From contig CACXAQ010000003.1 of assembly GCA_902765595.1 (NCBI GenBank), forward strand, positions 35,349-99,348: 64,000 nucleotides of DNA, written 5' to 3'. This document shows, piece by piece, positions 35,873-45,757 of this stretch; positions within the stretch are counted from its first letter, which is position 1, and every line of letters begins with the position of its first letter. Below the pieces are notes generated by a model. That model was given only the letters and a program-made list of their open reading frames with translations. It was not told the origin of the DNA and searched no databases. Origin of the DNA: Oscillospiraceae bacterium (GTDB taxonomy: Bacteria; Bacillota; Clostridia; Oscillospirales; Oscillospiraceae). A program made the translations under genes and the position numbers.

Positions 35873-35949
35873 TGGTGGGAACAACTGGACTCGAACCAGT
35901 GACCCCCTGCTTGTAAGGCAGGTGCTCTAACCAGCTGAGCTATGCTCCC
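35873..35949 (-). tRNA. tRNA-Val (TAC)
   Basis: Acceptor GGGAGCA/TGTTCCC, A73, encoded CCA, anticodon loop CTTACAA. First gene of the operon. Its A73 agrees with the T at the variable position of the valS T-box. Confidence 0.95.
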
Positions 35950-35966
35950 GCGCTGACAGCTTTGTT

Positions 35967-35995
35967 ATCATACACGAAACAAAGCTGAATGTCAA
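35967..35995 (-). promoter_or_regulatory. promoter of the tRNA operon
   Basis: Consensus TTGACA and TATGAT, 17 bases apart on the - strand, just upstream of tRNA-Val. Confidence 0.8.
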
Positions 35996-36004
35996 TAATT
36001 ATTT

Positions 36005-36898
36005 TCAAATATTTTCTTCCGCTTCTTCCGGCTCCCGGATGAGGCTCTGCAATTCACCGGGGGTAAAGGTATACAGCGTGTTGCAGAACTGGCAGCTCAC
36101 ATCCACCGGCTTTCCTTCGTCGGCCATATGCCGGAGCTCCTCCGGGCCGATGCTGACCAGCGCCTGCTCCACGCGCTCCCTGCTGCAGCCGCAGCGATAG
36201 CCCACGGGGCTTTCGCCGACCAGATGATATTCCATCCCCTTGAGTACCTGGGCGAACATGGCTTCTGCACCGTCCTCAGCCAGGACGGTGGTAAGCTGGT
36301 CCATCATAAAGATGTTATCTTCCAGCCGATCGATCAATGCTTCATCCGCTCCGGGCATAAGCTGTACCAGGAAACCTCCGGCCGCTTTGATGCTGGAATC
36401 GGTATCGACCAGGACGCCGAGAGCGCAGGCAGAGGGGACCTGCTCACTGGAGAGCAGATAAGCTGTCAGGTCCTCCGCAATTTCGCCGCTGACCAGTTCC
36501 GTGGAGCCAATATAGGGCTCCTTCAGCCCGATGTCGCGGCTGACGGTGAGCATTCCGTCCCGTCCGACCGCAGCGCCGACATTGAGCTTTCCGTCGCTGC
36601 GGAGAGGGGGATCCACATGGGGATCGTCCACATATCCCCGTACATAGCCCTGGGAATCCGAGACGGCAACGACGCTGCCGATGGGTCCGCCGCCGTTGAT
36701 GCGGATGGTGAGACTGGCTTTTTCTTCCTTCAAGCTCTCACCGAGAAGGGAGGCGGCGCAGAGCGTACGCCCCAGGGCAGCGGAGGCGGTGGGGGAGCAG
36801 CCGTGGATCTCCCTGGCGCGCTGAACGGTATCCCGCGCGGTGACGACTGCCATTTTTACATAGCCTTCGGCTGCGGTGGCGTGAATGATCTTATCCAT
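36005..36898 (-). CDS. hslO: redox-regulated chaperone Hsp33
   Basis: 297 aa holdase chaperone activated by oxidation. The N-terminal domain has RTLCAASLLGESLK and IRINGGGPIGSVVAVSD. The C-terminal zinc-binding redox switch shows CGC and CQFC, matching the CXC...CXXC pattern. It would protect unfolding proteins in the cytosol during oxidative stress, a plausible need in an anaerobe. It overlaps the methyltransferase gene by eight bases and is last in the yerC operon. Confidence 0.95.
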   Translation of the reverse strand: MDKIIHATAAEGYVKMAVVTARDTVQRAREIHGCSPTASAALGRTLCAASLLGESLKEEKASLTIRINGGGPIGSVVAVSDSQGYVRGYVDDPHVDPPLRSDGKLNVGAAVGRDGMLTVSRDIGLKEPYIGSTELVSGEIAEDLTAYLLSSEQVPSACALGVLVDTDSSIKAAGGFLVQLMPGADEALIDRLEDNIFMMDQLTTVLAEDGAEAMFAQVLKGMEYHLVGESPVGYRCGCSRERVEQALVSIGPEELRHMADEGKPVDVSCQFCNTLYTFTPGELQSLIREPEEAEENI

Positions 36899-37631
36899 GA
36901 AAATCCTCTCCTCTGATTGCGGTGATCAGCATTCGTCCCTGATCGGACTGAGGGCCGTCTTCGTGCAAAACTACAGAAGAAAAGCCGGCCCGCTCCAAAA
37001 GAATGCGGAGGTGCTCCGGATCGTGGGCGTATTCCAGGTGCTCTTCCGCGCTGCGGCTCCACAGACGGCCGCGTCGCTCAAAAAGATCCATGCCGTAAAG
37101 AACTGCGTTTTTCTCCTCCTGATAATCTGCCCGCCAGACGCAGAACACATCCTCTTTTTCATCAAGAAAAATCTGCCCGTCCAGAGAGCGGAACCAATCC
37201 GGCAATCTTACGTCAAATAAAACGAGGCCGCCGGGACGGACAAATAGATGAAGACGGCGGAATACCTCCGGAAGTGCCTCGGGAGGAATGTAGTTCATCC
37301 CATCCAGGGAACAATAAGCTGCGTCCACAGTTCCGTAGAGATCCAATTCTTCCGCCTTTTGATTCAGAAACAGCGGAGCACAGGGGAGACCGACGCATTT
37401 TTCCTGCGCCTGCATCAGCATATCCACTGAAGCGTCCACACCGATCAATTCATATCCGCGTCGGGTCATTTCAGCGGTCAATGTTCCGGTCCCGCAGCAT
37501 AAATCCAGAAGGAGACGGAATTCGCCGCCGCAGCGCCCGAACTCCGTCTCATAAAAATCTGCAAACGCACCGTAGGGCACGTCCCCTGTGAGCTGGTCAT
37601 ACCAGGACGCCAGTGAATCGTAGCAACTCAC
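36891..37631 (-). CDS. class I SAM-dependent methyltransferase
   Basis: 246 aa with the Rossmann-fold AdoMet site LLLDLCCGTGTLTAEMTRRGYELIGVDAS near residue 42. VDAAYCSLDGMNYI and the GGLVLFDV block match motifs of this methyltransferase group. The substrate is unknown; the protein resembles YqeM/YodH-type clostridial enzymes only in general layout. Its end overlaps hslO by eight bases and its start overlaps the yerC stop by four bases. Confidence 0.85.
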   Translation of the reverse strand: MSCYDSLASWYDQLTGDVPYGAFADFYETEFGRCGGEFRLLLDLCCGTGTLTAEMTRRGYELIGVDASVDMLMQAQEKCVGLPCAPLFLNQKAEELDLYGTVDAAYCSLDGMNYIPPEALPEVFRRLHLFVRPGGLVLFDVRLPDWFRSLDGQIFLDEKEDVFCVWRADYQEEKNAVLYGMDLFERRGRLWSRSAEEHLEYAHDPEHLRILLERAGFSSVVLHEDGPQSDQGRMLITAIRGEDFHG

Positions 37632-37924
37632 GGATTGTCATCCTCCACACGCTGAAACACGATGCCGTAACCGCCTTTTCCATACTGCAGGGAGCGGTTG
37701 ACGCGGCTGATGGTGGCACTGGAGGCGCCGGTTTCGGCCAGGATATCATTATAGATCATGCCCTTATTCAGGCAGGAGGCAACCTGATAGCGCTGCTCCA
37801 TGGCCATCAATTCCGAAATCGAGCAAAGGTCTTCAAAGAACTTCTTGCATTCCTCCACGTTTTCCAGCGACAGGATCGCCTGGTACAACTTTTCGTTGCG
37901 GGGCTTTTTCAAGAGTTTGTTCAT
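37628..37924 (-). CDS. YerC/YecD family TrpR-related protein
   Basis: 98 aa DNA-binding protein of the TrpR superfamily. The helix-turn-helix is ISELMAMEQRYQVASCLNKGMIYNDILAETGASSATISRVNRSL. Unlike classical TrpR, ligand and targets of the YerC group are not known. GGAGG five bases before ATG 37924 supports this start over 37936. First gene of a three-gene operon with overlapping ends. Confidence 0.88.
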   Translation of the reverse strand: MNKLLKKPRNEKLYQAILSLENVEECKKFFEDLCSISELMAMEQRYQVASCLNKGMIYNDILAETGASSATISRVNRSLQYGKGGYGIVFQRVEDDNP

Positions 37925-38038
37925 GACGGCCTCCATATATCTGTTACATGATTTGATAATAATAAAATAACCTATTGAAACAAAAAAGTAAAGAGAAAAG
38001 TGGAAAATACCGGAAATAATATTGATTTCAGGAAAGTC

Positions 38039-38067
38039 TTGCGAATTGCAGGATATTCGATTATAAT
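38039..38067 (+). promoter_or_regulatory. sigma-A promoter for nfeD-stomatin
   Basis: TTGCGA and consensus TATAAT, 17 bases apart, 25 bases before the NfeD-like start. Confidence 0.7.
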
Positions 38068-38092
38068 GAAACAAAGAAAGGAGTGAGTTGCA

Positions 38093-38533
38093 ATGCTTAG
38101 CGTAAATATGACGGTCGTTTGGCTTGTCGCGATGATCATCCTTCTGGTAATCGAGGGGCTGATCCCAGGGCTTGTCTCCATCTGGTTTGCCGCCGGCGCT
38201 CTTGTGGCAATGGTCGCGGCCCTGTTTGGCGCGCCACTCTGGCTTCAACTCGTTTGGTTCCTGGTGGTTTCCATTGTGCTTCTGGCGCTGACGCGTCCCC
38301 TGGCAAAGAAGTACGTCAATTCCAGAACCATGCCCACCAACGCAGATCGCACCATCGGAAAAGAGTGTGTGGTGACGGAAGAAATCGATAATCTTCGCGG
38401 AACCGGCGCGGTTTCCGTGGACGGAAAGATTTGGACTGCGCGGTTGGAACAGGAAGATGGACGAGCCCCAAAGGGAAGCGTGGTCAAAGCGGTCAGGATC
38501 GAGGGCGTTCGTTTGATCGTCACAGACCGCTGA
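38093..38533 (+). CDS. NfeD-like membrane protein
   Basis: 146 aa. Two or three membrane helices (about residues 8-65) precede a C-terminal OB-fold domain (about 85-146), starting TIGKECVVTEEIDNLRGTGAVSVDGKIWTARL, the typical short NfeD layout. Members work with stomatin/SPFH proteins in membrane microdomains. The stomatin gene follows after 43 bases, supporting that partnership. Confidence 0.9.
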   Translation: MLSVNMTVVWLVAMIILLVIEGLIPGLVSIWFAAGALVAMVAALFGAPLWLQLVWFLVVSIVLLALTRPLAKKYVNSRTMPTNADRTIGKECVVTEEIDNLRGTGAVSVDGKIWTARLEQEDGRAPKGSVVKAVRIEGVRLIVTDR

Positions 38534-38576
38534 TTGAATTCGTGTAACCAAAATTCTAATAATGGGAGGAAACAAT

Positions 38577-39425
38577 ATGAATTTCAGCGTTGGATCTTTT
38601 GCTTTGATCGCGGTTATTCTTGTGGTCGTTGTGATCCTGATCCGGAATATCCGCATCGTTCAGCAGGCACGTGCCTACGTGATTGAGCGTCTGGGTGCAT
38701 ATAAGGAAACCTGGAATGTGGGTATGCACCTGAAGTGGCCCTTCATCGAGAGAGTCGCAAAGGTCGTCTCCCTGAAGGAACAGGTTGCCGACTTCCCGCC
38801 TCAGCCCGTGATCACCAAGGATAACGTCACCATGCAGATCGACACGGTGGTTTACTTCCAGATCACCGACCCCAAGCTCTACACTTATGGCATCGAGCAG
38901 CCCATGGTAGCCATCGAGAATCTGGCCGCCACTACCCTGCGTAACATCATCGGCGACCTGGAGCTGGACCAGTGCCTGACCAGCCGCGACATCATCAACA
39001 CCAAGATGCGCGCCATCCTGGACGAGGCCACCAGAGAGATCCAGAACGCCATGGAGAAGCAGATGAAGGCCGAGCGCGAACGCCGTGAAGCCATCCTCCG
39101 CGCCGAGGGCGAGAAGCGCGCCGCCATTCTGGAGGCCGAAGGCGAGAAGGAGTCCGCCATTCTCCGTGCCGACGCCAAGAAGCAGCAGCAGATCCTGGAG
39201 GCCGAAGGCGAAGCCGCGGCTATCCTGAAGGTCCAGCAGGCTACCGCCGAAGGTATCCGTCTCATCAACGAGGCGGCCCCCACGGAGGGCGTCCTGCGCA
39301 TCAAGGCGCTGGAAGCCTTTACCGCCGCTTCCCAGGGACAGGCCACCAAGATCATTATCCCCAGCGAGATCCAGGGCCTGGCCGGCCTTGCCACCGGCGT
39401 GATCGAAGCCGCCAAGGAGAAGTAA
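38577..39425 (+). CDS. SPFH/Band 7 (stomatin-like) protein with an internal gap
   Basis: 282 aa. One N-terminal helix (about 5-25) precedes the Band 7 domain (QQARAYVIERLGAYKETWNVGMHLKWPFIERV) and a long Ala/Glu/Lys-rich helical region. At about residue 153, ILDEAT runs directly into REIQNAMEKQMKAER. Relatives have about 18 residues here, of the type DPWGIKV-RVE-K-I-PP. The gap is in frame, so the protein stays open, but a beta-strand of the SPFH domain would be lost. GGAGG seven bases before ATG 38577 fixes the start. Confidence 0.88.
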   Translation: MNFSVGSFALIAVILVVVVILIRNIRIVQQARAYVIERLGAYKETWNVGMHLKWPFIERVAKVVSLKEQVADFPPQPVITKDNVTMQIDTVVYFQITDPKLYTYGIEQPMVAIENLAATTLRNIIGDLELDQCLTSRDIINTKMRAILDEATREIQNAMEKQMKAERERREAILRAEGEKRAAILEAEGEKESAILRADAKKQQQILEAEGEAAAILKVQQATAEGIRLINEAAPTEGVLRIKALEAFTAASQGQATKIIIPSEIQGLAGLATGVIEAAKEK

Positions 39426-39453
39426 GGCTTTTCCACAGCTTGATAGTATTAAG

Positions 39454-39660
39454 AGAGCGCCCATGGGGGCGCTCTCAAGCTGTCGACAAATTGTCGACAG
39501 CTTGAAACACAAAACGGGGAACTTCCGAAAAAGCTCCCCGTTTTGCATTGATTGAACGTGAAGAGGGGACTACCATCCCCTCTTCACAATCACCCCATGC
39601 GTGTCAAAGCCTTGCTGCACGTGTTTGTCTACGGTCATAGAGCGCCCATGGGGGCGCTCT
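39454..39660. repeat. cluster of five hairpins bounded by a duplicated palindrome
   Basis: The 288-base gap after the stomatin gene holds no gene. Hairpins: GAGAGCGCCC/GGGCGCTCTC (39453-39476); CAAGCTGTCGACAA/TTGTCGACAGCTTG (39476-39504); AAAACGGGGA/TCCCCGTTTT (39511-39544, terminator-like); GTGAAGAGGGGA/TCCCCTCTTCAC (39558-39587); and a second copy of the first hairpin core (39639-39660). The two identical 22-base palindromes lie 185 bases apart. The third hairpin can end the stomatin transcript. Confidence 0.75.
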
Positions 39661-39713
39661 CTATTTTCATAACAGGCTGATCGTCCTCCGCGGAGATTTT
39701 GCTTCTTGCATTG

Positions 39714-40628
39714 TTATGTTGAAGAAAAAATGCGCGGCAAGAGAGAAGCTGTGTATTCTTCAAGCGCCTGAAAGCTGATGTGGGGATGATAGACCGCCTC
39801 CAGCTCATCATGCATTTCCTTGGCTCTCCGCAGCTCAAGCAGGGCGTTTTTCAGCAGTGGGTCTTCAGCGTTCAAATCCGAAAAGGCAGTAAAGGCGAGC
39901 TTTGCGTCCGGAAGGATCAGGGCCTCCAGTCTGTCAGGATCAAGGGGTGAGGGGCATAGTACGGCGTTCCAGCCTTTTTTCTTGGCCTGCTCCGCGCCGT
40001 CGCGCAGAAGCGTTTCGGAACAGGGGAGGCACTGAAAACCGTCCAGTTCCATCCTCAGGCGCAGAATACCCTTCCATGTGATCGCGCTCAAAAACCGACG
40101 ATAGAGGCGTCCCGTTCCTCCCCGATCCGGAAGAGCCTCCAGCACAGCACGGCCTGCATCGTCCGGGGCAGGACAAAGAGAGGCGTCAGTATTGGCAGCA
40201 TACTTTTCCAGCAGACGGTAAGCAGATCCATACTTGCCCTTGTATGCTGCGTTCAGTTTCTGTAAGCGTTCGATTTCATGCGGATCGAAGGACTTACGGA
40301 AAAACGCGCCGAGGTTTACATAATCAGTATCAGCGCCAAAAATTCGCGGCTCGATCACATGGGGCGCGGTCCCGTCCACCCAGGCCTGTTTCAGATCAGG
40401 AATATAGATGCCGTCCAATGAATCCGGGTCGCCGGAGCAGAGTACGTAGTGGATGTCCAGCCCACGTGCCTCAGCTTCCTTGCCGATCCTGCGAAGAAAA
40501 CTGGATTTCCCCGTTCCCGGACCGCTTTTCAGAATGTGCAGGAAAGCGTCTGTTGCGGGAGGAAAATCCTGATAGAGGGATACAAAGCCTCGCCTGGAAT
40601 TGGCGCCGAGAAAATAGGTGAATGTCAT
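39714..40628 (-). CDS. P-loop ATPase-like protein of unknown function
   Basis: 304 aa. The start MTFTYFLGANSRRGFVSLYQDF and Walker A KSGPGTGKSSFLRRIG (near residues 34-48) recall the PRK06851-type clostridial P-loop proteins. It continues with VLCSGDPDSLDGIYIPDLKQAWVDGTAPHVIEPRIFGA, a block typical of the group. No catalytic partner or pathway is known. GGAGG six bases before the ATG at 40628. Confidence 0.78.
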   Translation of the reverse strand: MTFTYFLGANSRRGFVSLYQDFPPATDAFLHILKSGPGTGKSSFLRRIGKEAEARGLDIHYVLCSGDPDSLDGIYIPDLKQAWVDGTAPHVIEPRIFGADTDYVNLGAFFRKSFDPHEIERLQKLNAAYKGKYGSAYRLLEKYAANTDASLCPAPDDAGRAVLEALPDRGGTGRLYRRFLSAITWKGILRLRMELDGFQCLPCSETLLRDGAEQAKKKGWNAVLCPSPLDPDRLEALILPDAKLAFTAFSDLNAEDPLLKNALLELRRAKEMHDELEAVYHPHISFQALEEYTASLLPRIFSST

Positions 40629-40718
40629 GGCATACCTCCTTGAGATACTTCCAGTCTATGCGTTGTTCTGCCATGCTTGACATCTTGCCGGCGTTCTCCT
40701 ATAATTTTCCCGGAGTTG

Positions 40719-41366
40719 ATGCTTGTGTATACCTTTCTTTTTTTCGATTTTGACGGGACCCTGTTTGATACCGTAGAGGGGATCACCAAGAGCGTTCGGT
40801 ATTCGCTGCAAAAGCGAGGAATGGACGCGCCGCTGGAGGAGCTGCGCTGCTTTGCCGGTCCTCCGCTGGAAGAGATGTACATTGAGAAATTCGGCTTTTC
40901 TCCGGAGGCTGCGGTCCAGGCTGTGCGGGACTTTCGGGAACGCTACGTCCCCATCGGACTGTATGAGAGCAGAGCCTTTCCGGGTATGCGGGAGCTGCTT
41001 GCAGACCTGCGCACAGCGGGGAAAAAACTGGCGGTGACCACCTCCAAACCTCAGAGCCTGGCGGAAGAATTGCTCCGCAGGGAGAAGCTGGACGGCTTGT
41101 TTGATCTGATCTGCGGCGCGGGGGATCAGGGAGAGGGAAATGCCAAGTGGCAGGTCCTGCAGCGCGCCATGGAGAAGCTGGGCGCCGGAACAGAGGAATC
41201 TGCTCTGATTGGGGACACCAAATACGATGTGGCCGGCGCGGTGCGCGTGGGGATCCCCTGCATCGGCGTTGCTTACGGTTATGCGGCTCCCGGAGAGCTG
41301 GAGAAAGCCGGCGCCGCTGCGATCGTACAGGATCTGCGCGAATTGAAAAAGCTGCTACTGTCATAG
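40719..41366 (+). CDS. HAD-family phosphatase (phosphoglycolate phosphatase-like)
   Basis: 215 aa haloacid dehalogenase superfamily hydrolase. Motif I is FFDFDGTLFDT with the nucleophile Asp, motif II VTTSKPQS, and motif IV LIGDTKYDVAGA. The helical cap between motifs I and II is of the Gph/PpaX type. The natural substrate cannot be told. The start is ATG 40719; GTG 40725 has better spacing to GGAG. Confidence 0.9.
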   Translation: MLVYTFLFFDFDGTLFDTVEGITKSVRYSLQKRGMDAPLEELRCFAGPPLEEMYIEKFGFSPEAAVQAVRDFRERYVPIGLYESRAFPGMRELLADLRTAGKKLAVTTSKPQSLAEELLRREKLDGLFDLICGAGDQGEGNAKWQVLQRAMEKLGAGTEESALIGDTKYDVAGAVRVGIPCIGVAYGYAAPGELEKAGAAAIVQDLRELKKLLLS

Positions 41367-41373
41367 CGAAAGG

Positions 41374-41403
41374 AAGCCGGCGTGGGAAAACTCTCACACC
41401 GGC
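41374..41403. terminator. hairpin terminator of the HAD gene
   Basis: AGCCGG...CCGGCT stem with internal GTG/CAC pairing. It overlaps the 3' end of the convergent SLOG gene. The T-run is poor. Confidence 0.5.
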
Positions 41404-41915
41404 TGCGTATTGGACGGGATCGGAATTTGCAGGACTTCCAGCCCTTGACGCTCTGCGTAAAGAATGGTGCTCATGGTTCCGCCCGGGGTGCCGTTGTAGC
41501 AGGCAAGCAGCAGGGAGGAACGGTCTACCATGTAGCGGTTGCGGCGTATCATGCATTCGGGGCTGTAGGCGATCTGCAGGACGGTGACCTGATCGCAGCG
41601 GTCGATCAATCCGTTGTAACGGACACGCTGAGGCCGCTCCCAGAGCTCGGGCTGGTTGCCGCAGGGAATGACTGCGTCCAGCGTGATCTCCGGATGGATC
41701 TCCCGCATGGCCAGTACGGCGTCTGCAAAATACATATCGCAGCCTTCGGCCATCCCGCAGAGAAAATGTCGATAACCCCGATCATAGATCTCTACAAGTG
41801 CCTGGACCATCTCAAGCTTCAGATCCACACAGCGCAGATCGTCTTCCCGATAGCGCCAGGGGAGTTTTCCGGGACGATGACCGGTAAAACAACAGGTCAG
41901 TTCACGTTTCCGCAT
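41394..41915 (-). CDS. SLOG-family protein (YpsA/DUF1273-like)
   Basis: 173 aa Rossmann-like SLOG domain. The start is CCFTGHRPGKLPW, then HFLCGMAEGCDMYFADAV, and near the end CYNGTPGGTMSTILYAERQG. SLOG proteins bind nucleotide-derived ligands; YpsA affects cell division in Bacillus, but that cannot be transferred here. AAAGGAG lies upstream of the ATG. Confidence 0.85.
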   Translation of the reverse strand: MRKRELTCCFTGHRPGKLPWRYREDDLRCVDLKLEMVQALVEIYDRGYRHFLCGMAEGCDMYFADAVLAMREIHPEITLDAVIPCGNQPELWERPQRVRYNGLIDRCDQVTVLQIAYSPECMIRRNRYMVDRSSLLLACYNGTPGGTMSTILYAERQGLEVLQIPIPSNTQPV

Positions 41916-41964
41916 CTTTCCGCTCCTTTGTTTACTGGTTCTATTGTAGCGTGTAAAAACACAC

Positions 41965-41993
41965 TTGTCAAAGGGGAGAGGCTGTGCTATACT
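41965..41993 (+). promoter_or_regulatory. sigma-A promoter of the FMN riboswitch
   Basis: TTGTCA and TATACT with 17-base spacing, ending nine bases before the riboswitch. Confidence 0.75.
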
Positions 41994-42001
41994 GCGTTTG
42001 T

Positions 42002-42107
42002 CTTCAGGGCAGGGTGTAATTCCCGACCGGCGGTACAGTCCGCGAGCCTTCGGGCCGATCCGGTGTGATTCCGGAACCGACAGTGACAGTCTGGATGGAA
42101 GAAGACG
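42002..42107 (+). ncRNA. FMN riboswitch (RFN element)
   Basis: The conserved RFN core is clear: CAGGGCAGGGTGTAATTCCC near the 5' end, GACCGGCGGTACAGTCCGCGAGCC, CCGGTGTGATTCCGG, and CAGTGACAGTCTGGATGGAAG at the 3' end. It should reduce expression of the riboflavin transporter gene when FMN is plentiful, through the terminator that follows. Confidence 0.96.
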
Positions 42108-42143
42108 GGAAAATCTGATATTCCTGTCCTCTCTTTATGTCTG

Positions 42144-42177
42144 CCTGAAGTCCGTTTTGGTCTTCAGGTGTTTTTTA
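42144..42177 (+). terminator. terminator of the FMN riboswitch expression platform
   Basis: CCTGAAG / CTTCAGG stem followed by TGTTTTTT, 14 bases before the ribU start. Confidence 0.85.
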
Positions 42178-42190
42178 TGGAGGGAATCGT

Positions 42191-42937
42191 ATGGAAACAC
42201 TGAGAAAAACATTTGAGTCCGCGAAGGACAACCTGGGCTTTTTGCTGATCTGTCTGCTGGTGTTTGCAGGCCTGTTTCTGATCGCGCTGCTTTTTGAGCG
42301 GCTGCTGGTCAAGAACCGGAAAAAGCTTTCCGATACCCATTACATCAGCTACACCGCCATCTTTTCCACTATGGCGGCGGTTTTGATGTTGCTGGAGATC
42401 CCGCTTTTCTTCGCACCGGGCTTCTATAAGCTGGACCTGAGTGAACTGCCGATCATGATCTGCACCTTCTATCTCGGACCTGTGGCGGGCGTTGTTTCGG
42501 AGTTTATCAAAGTCGCGCTGAAGCTGCTGATCAAAGGGACCTCTACCGCTTTTGTGGGAGACTTTGCAAACTTTGCCGTCGGCTGTACCTTCGTGCTGCC
42601 GGCCAGCATCCTGTATCACGCCAAACCCAGCAAGAAAACGGCTCTTTGGGGAATGATCCTTGGAACTCTGGTGATGACGGTATTCGGCAGCGCATTCAAC
42701 GCGCTGTATCTGATCCCCAAGTTTGCCCAGCTATTCCACATGGAGCTGGAGAAGATCGTTGCCATGGGCACGGACGTGAACGCCGGCATCACCGACGTCT
42801 ACACTCTGGTCCTGTACGCTGTCGTGCCGTTTAACCTTCTCAAGGGTGCCGTGGTTTCTGGCCTGACCTTCCTGCTGTATAAGCGTATTTCTCCTTTGAT
42901 GCACAAGGGAGACGCCCGTAAGAAAAAAGCGGCGTGA
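42191..42937 (+). CDS. ribU: riboflavin ECF transporter S component
   Basis: 248 aa membrane protein of the RibU family, which binds riboflavin and works with the shared EcfAA'T module (not in this window). The core has KLDLSELPIMICTFYLGPVAGVVSEFIKVALKLLIKGTSTAFVGDFANF, the typical RibU ligand region. An N-terminal extra helix (about 15-38) and a basic linker precede it. The FMN riboswitch upstream supports the substrate. Ends in DARKKKAA. Confidence 0.94.
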   Translation: METLRKTFESAKDNLGFLLICLLVFAGLFLIALLFERLLVKNRKKLSDTHYISYTAIFSTMAAVLMLLEIPLFFAPGFYKLDLSELPIMICTFYLGPVAGVVSEFIKVALKLLIKGTSTAFVGDFANFAVGCTFVLPASILYHAKPSKKTALWGMILGTLVMTVFGSAFNALYLIPKFAQLFHMELEKIVAMGTDVNAGITDVYTLVLYAVVPFNLLKGAVVSGLTFLLYKRISPLMHKGDARKKKAA

Positions 42938-42952
42938 TAATCCTGAAGCAAT

Positions 42953-42990
42953 TTGCCCCGGAATTGCAGTCCGGGGCAGTTGCTTTTTTC
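42953..42990 (+). terminator. terminator after ribU
   Basis: TGCCCCGGA / TCCGGGGCA stem followed by GTTGCTTTTTT. Confidence 0.85.
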
Positions 42991-43037
42991 GGGAAAAATG
43001 ATAAAATACTGGCAGAATGATTCACGGAGGGATCGGT

Positions 43038-43631
43038 ATGATCATCACCATCGGCAGAGAACACGGCAGCAACGGGCACCTGATCGCCAGCGGTCTTGCG
43101 GAGGAATTGGGCTATCGCTGCCTCAGTAAGGAAATCGTGGACAAGGCGGCTGAGGATTCCAGCTTCAATAAGGCGATCCTTGCCTCCTATGACGAGAAGC
43201 GGATTTCGCCCTATATTGCCACATCTCCTCACTATATGGGCATGGGAGAGGGCTTTCGCCTGAGTACCCAGATCGCTGCCGCCCAGTTTGACGCCATCCG
43301 GAGTCTTGCCGAAGCAGGGAACTGCATCTTTGTTGGCCGCTGCGCGGACTATGTGCTGCGGAATCGGAAGGATCTGTTTCGGGTGTTTATCAGCGCTCCT
43401 GTGGAGTTCCGGGTCCGCACCATGATGGATCGCAAGGGACTTAGCGAGGAGCAGGCGAAAAAGTTGATCCGGCAGGTGGATAAGGACCGTTCCAGCTATT
43501 ATAAATACTATACCGATCAGATCTGGGGCGAGATCGAAAACTACGATCTTTGCATCAACAGCGCCCGTGTCGGTGTGGACGCCGCAGTCAAAGCCATTGC
43601 CGGCGTCGTTCGCGGCCTGAGCGGGGAATGA
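43038..43631 (+). CDS. cytidylate kinase-like family protein
   Basis: 197 aa P-loop protein of the cytidylate kinase-like group found in clostridia. The nucleotide site is GREHGSNGHLIASGLAEELGY, a degenerate form of GREYGSGG. LSKEIVDKAA, GNCIFVGRCADYVL and RVFISAP follow the CMP-kinase order. It differs from Cmk proper, so the substrate is open. GGAGG seven bases before ATG 43038 sets the start. Confidence 0.87.
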   Translation: MIITIGREHGSNGHLIASGLAEELGYRCLSKEIVDKAAEDSSFNKAILASYDEKRISPYIATSPHYMGMGEGFRLSTQIAAAQFDAIRSLAEAGNCIFVGRCADYVLRNRKDLFRVFISAPVEFRVRTMMDRKGLSEEQAKKLIRQVDKDRSSYYKYYTDQIWGEIENYDLCINSARVGVDAAVKAIAGVVRGLSGE

Positions 43632-43656
43632 TAATCTAGTATATGGCTTTTTCAGA

Positions 43657-43690
43657 ACAAGACCGCGCCCTTCCGGGGGCGCGGTCTTGT
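43657..43690. terminator. bidirectional terminator, kinase-like gene / recG
   Basis: ACAAGACCGCGCCC / GGGCGCGGTCTTGT, 14-bp stem; convergent genes on both sides. Confidence 0.85.
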
Positions 43691-43701
43691 CAAATATAAG
43701 A

Positions 43702-45756
<2,055 letters not shown>

Positions 45757-45757
45757 A

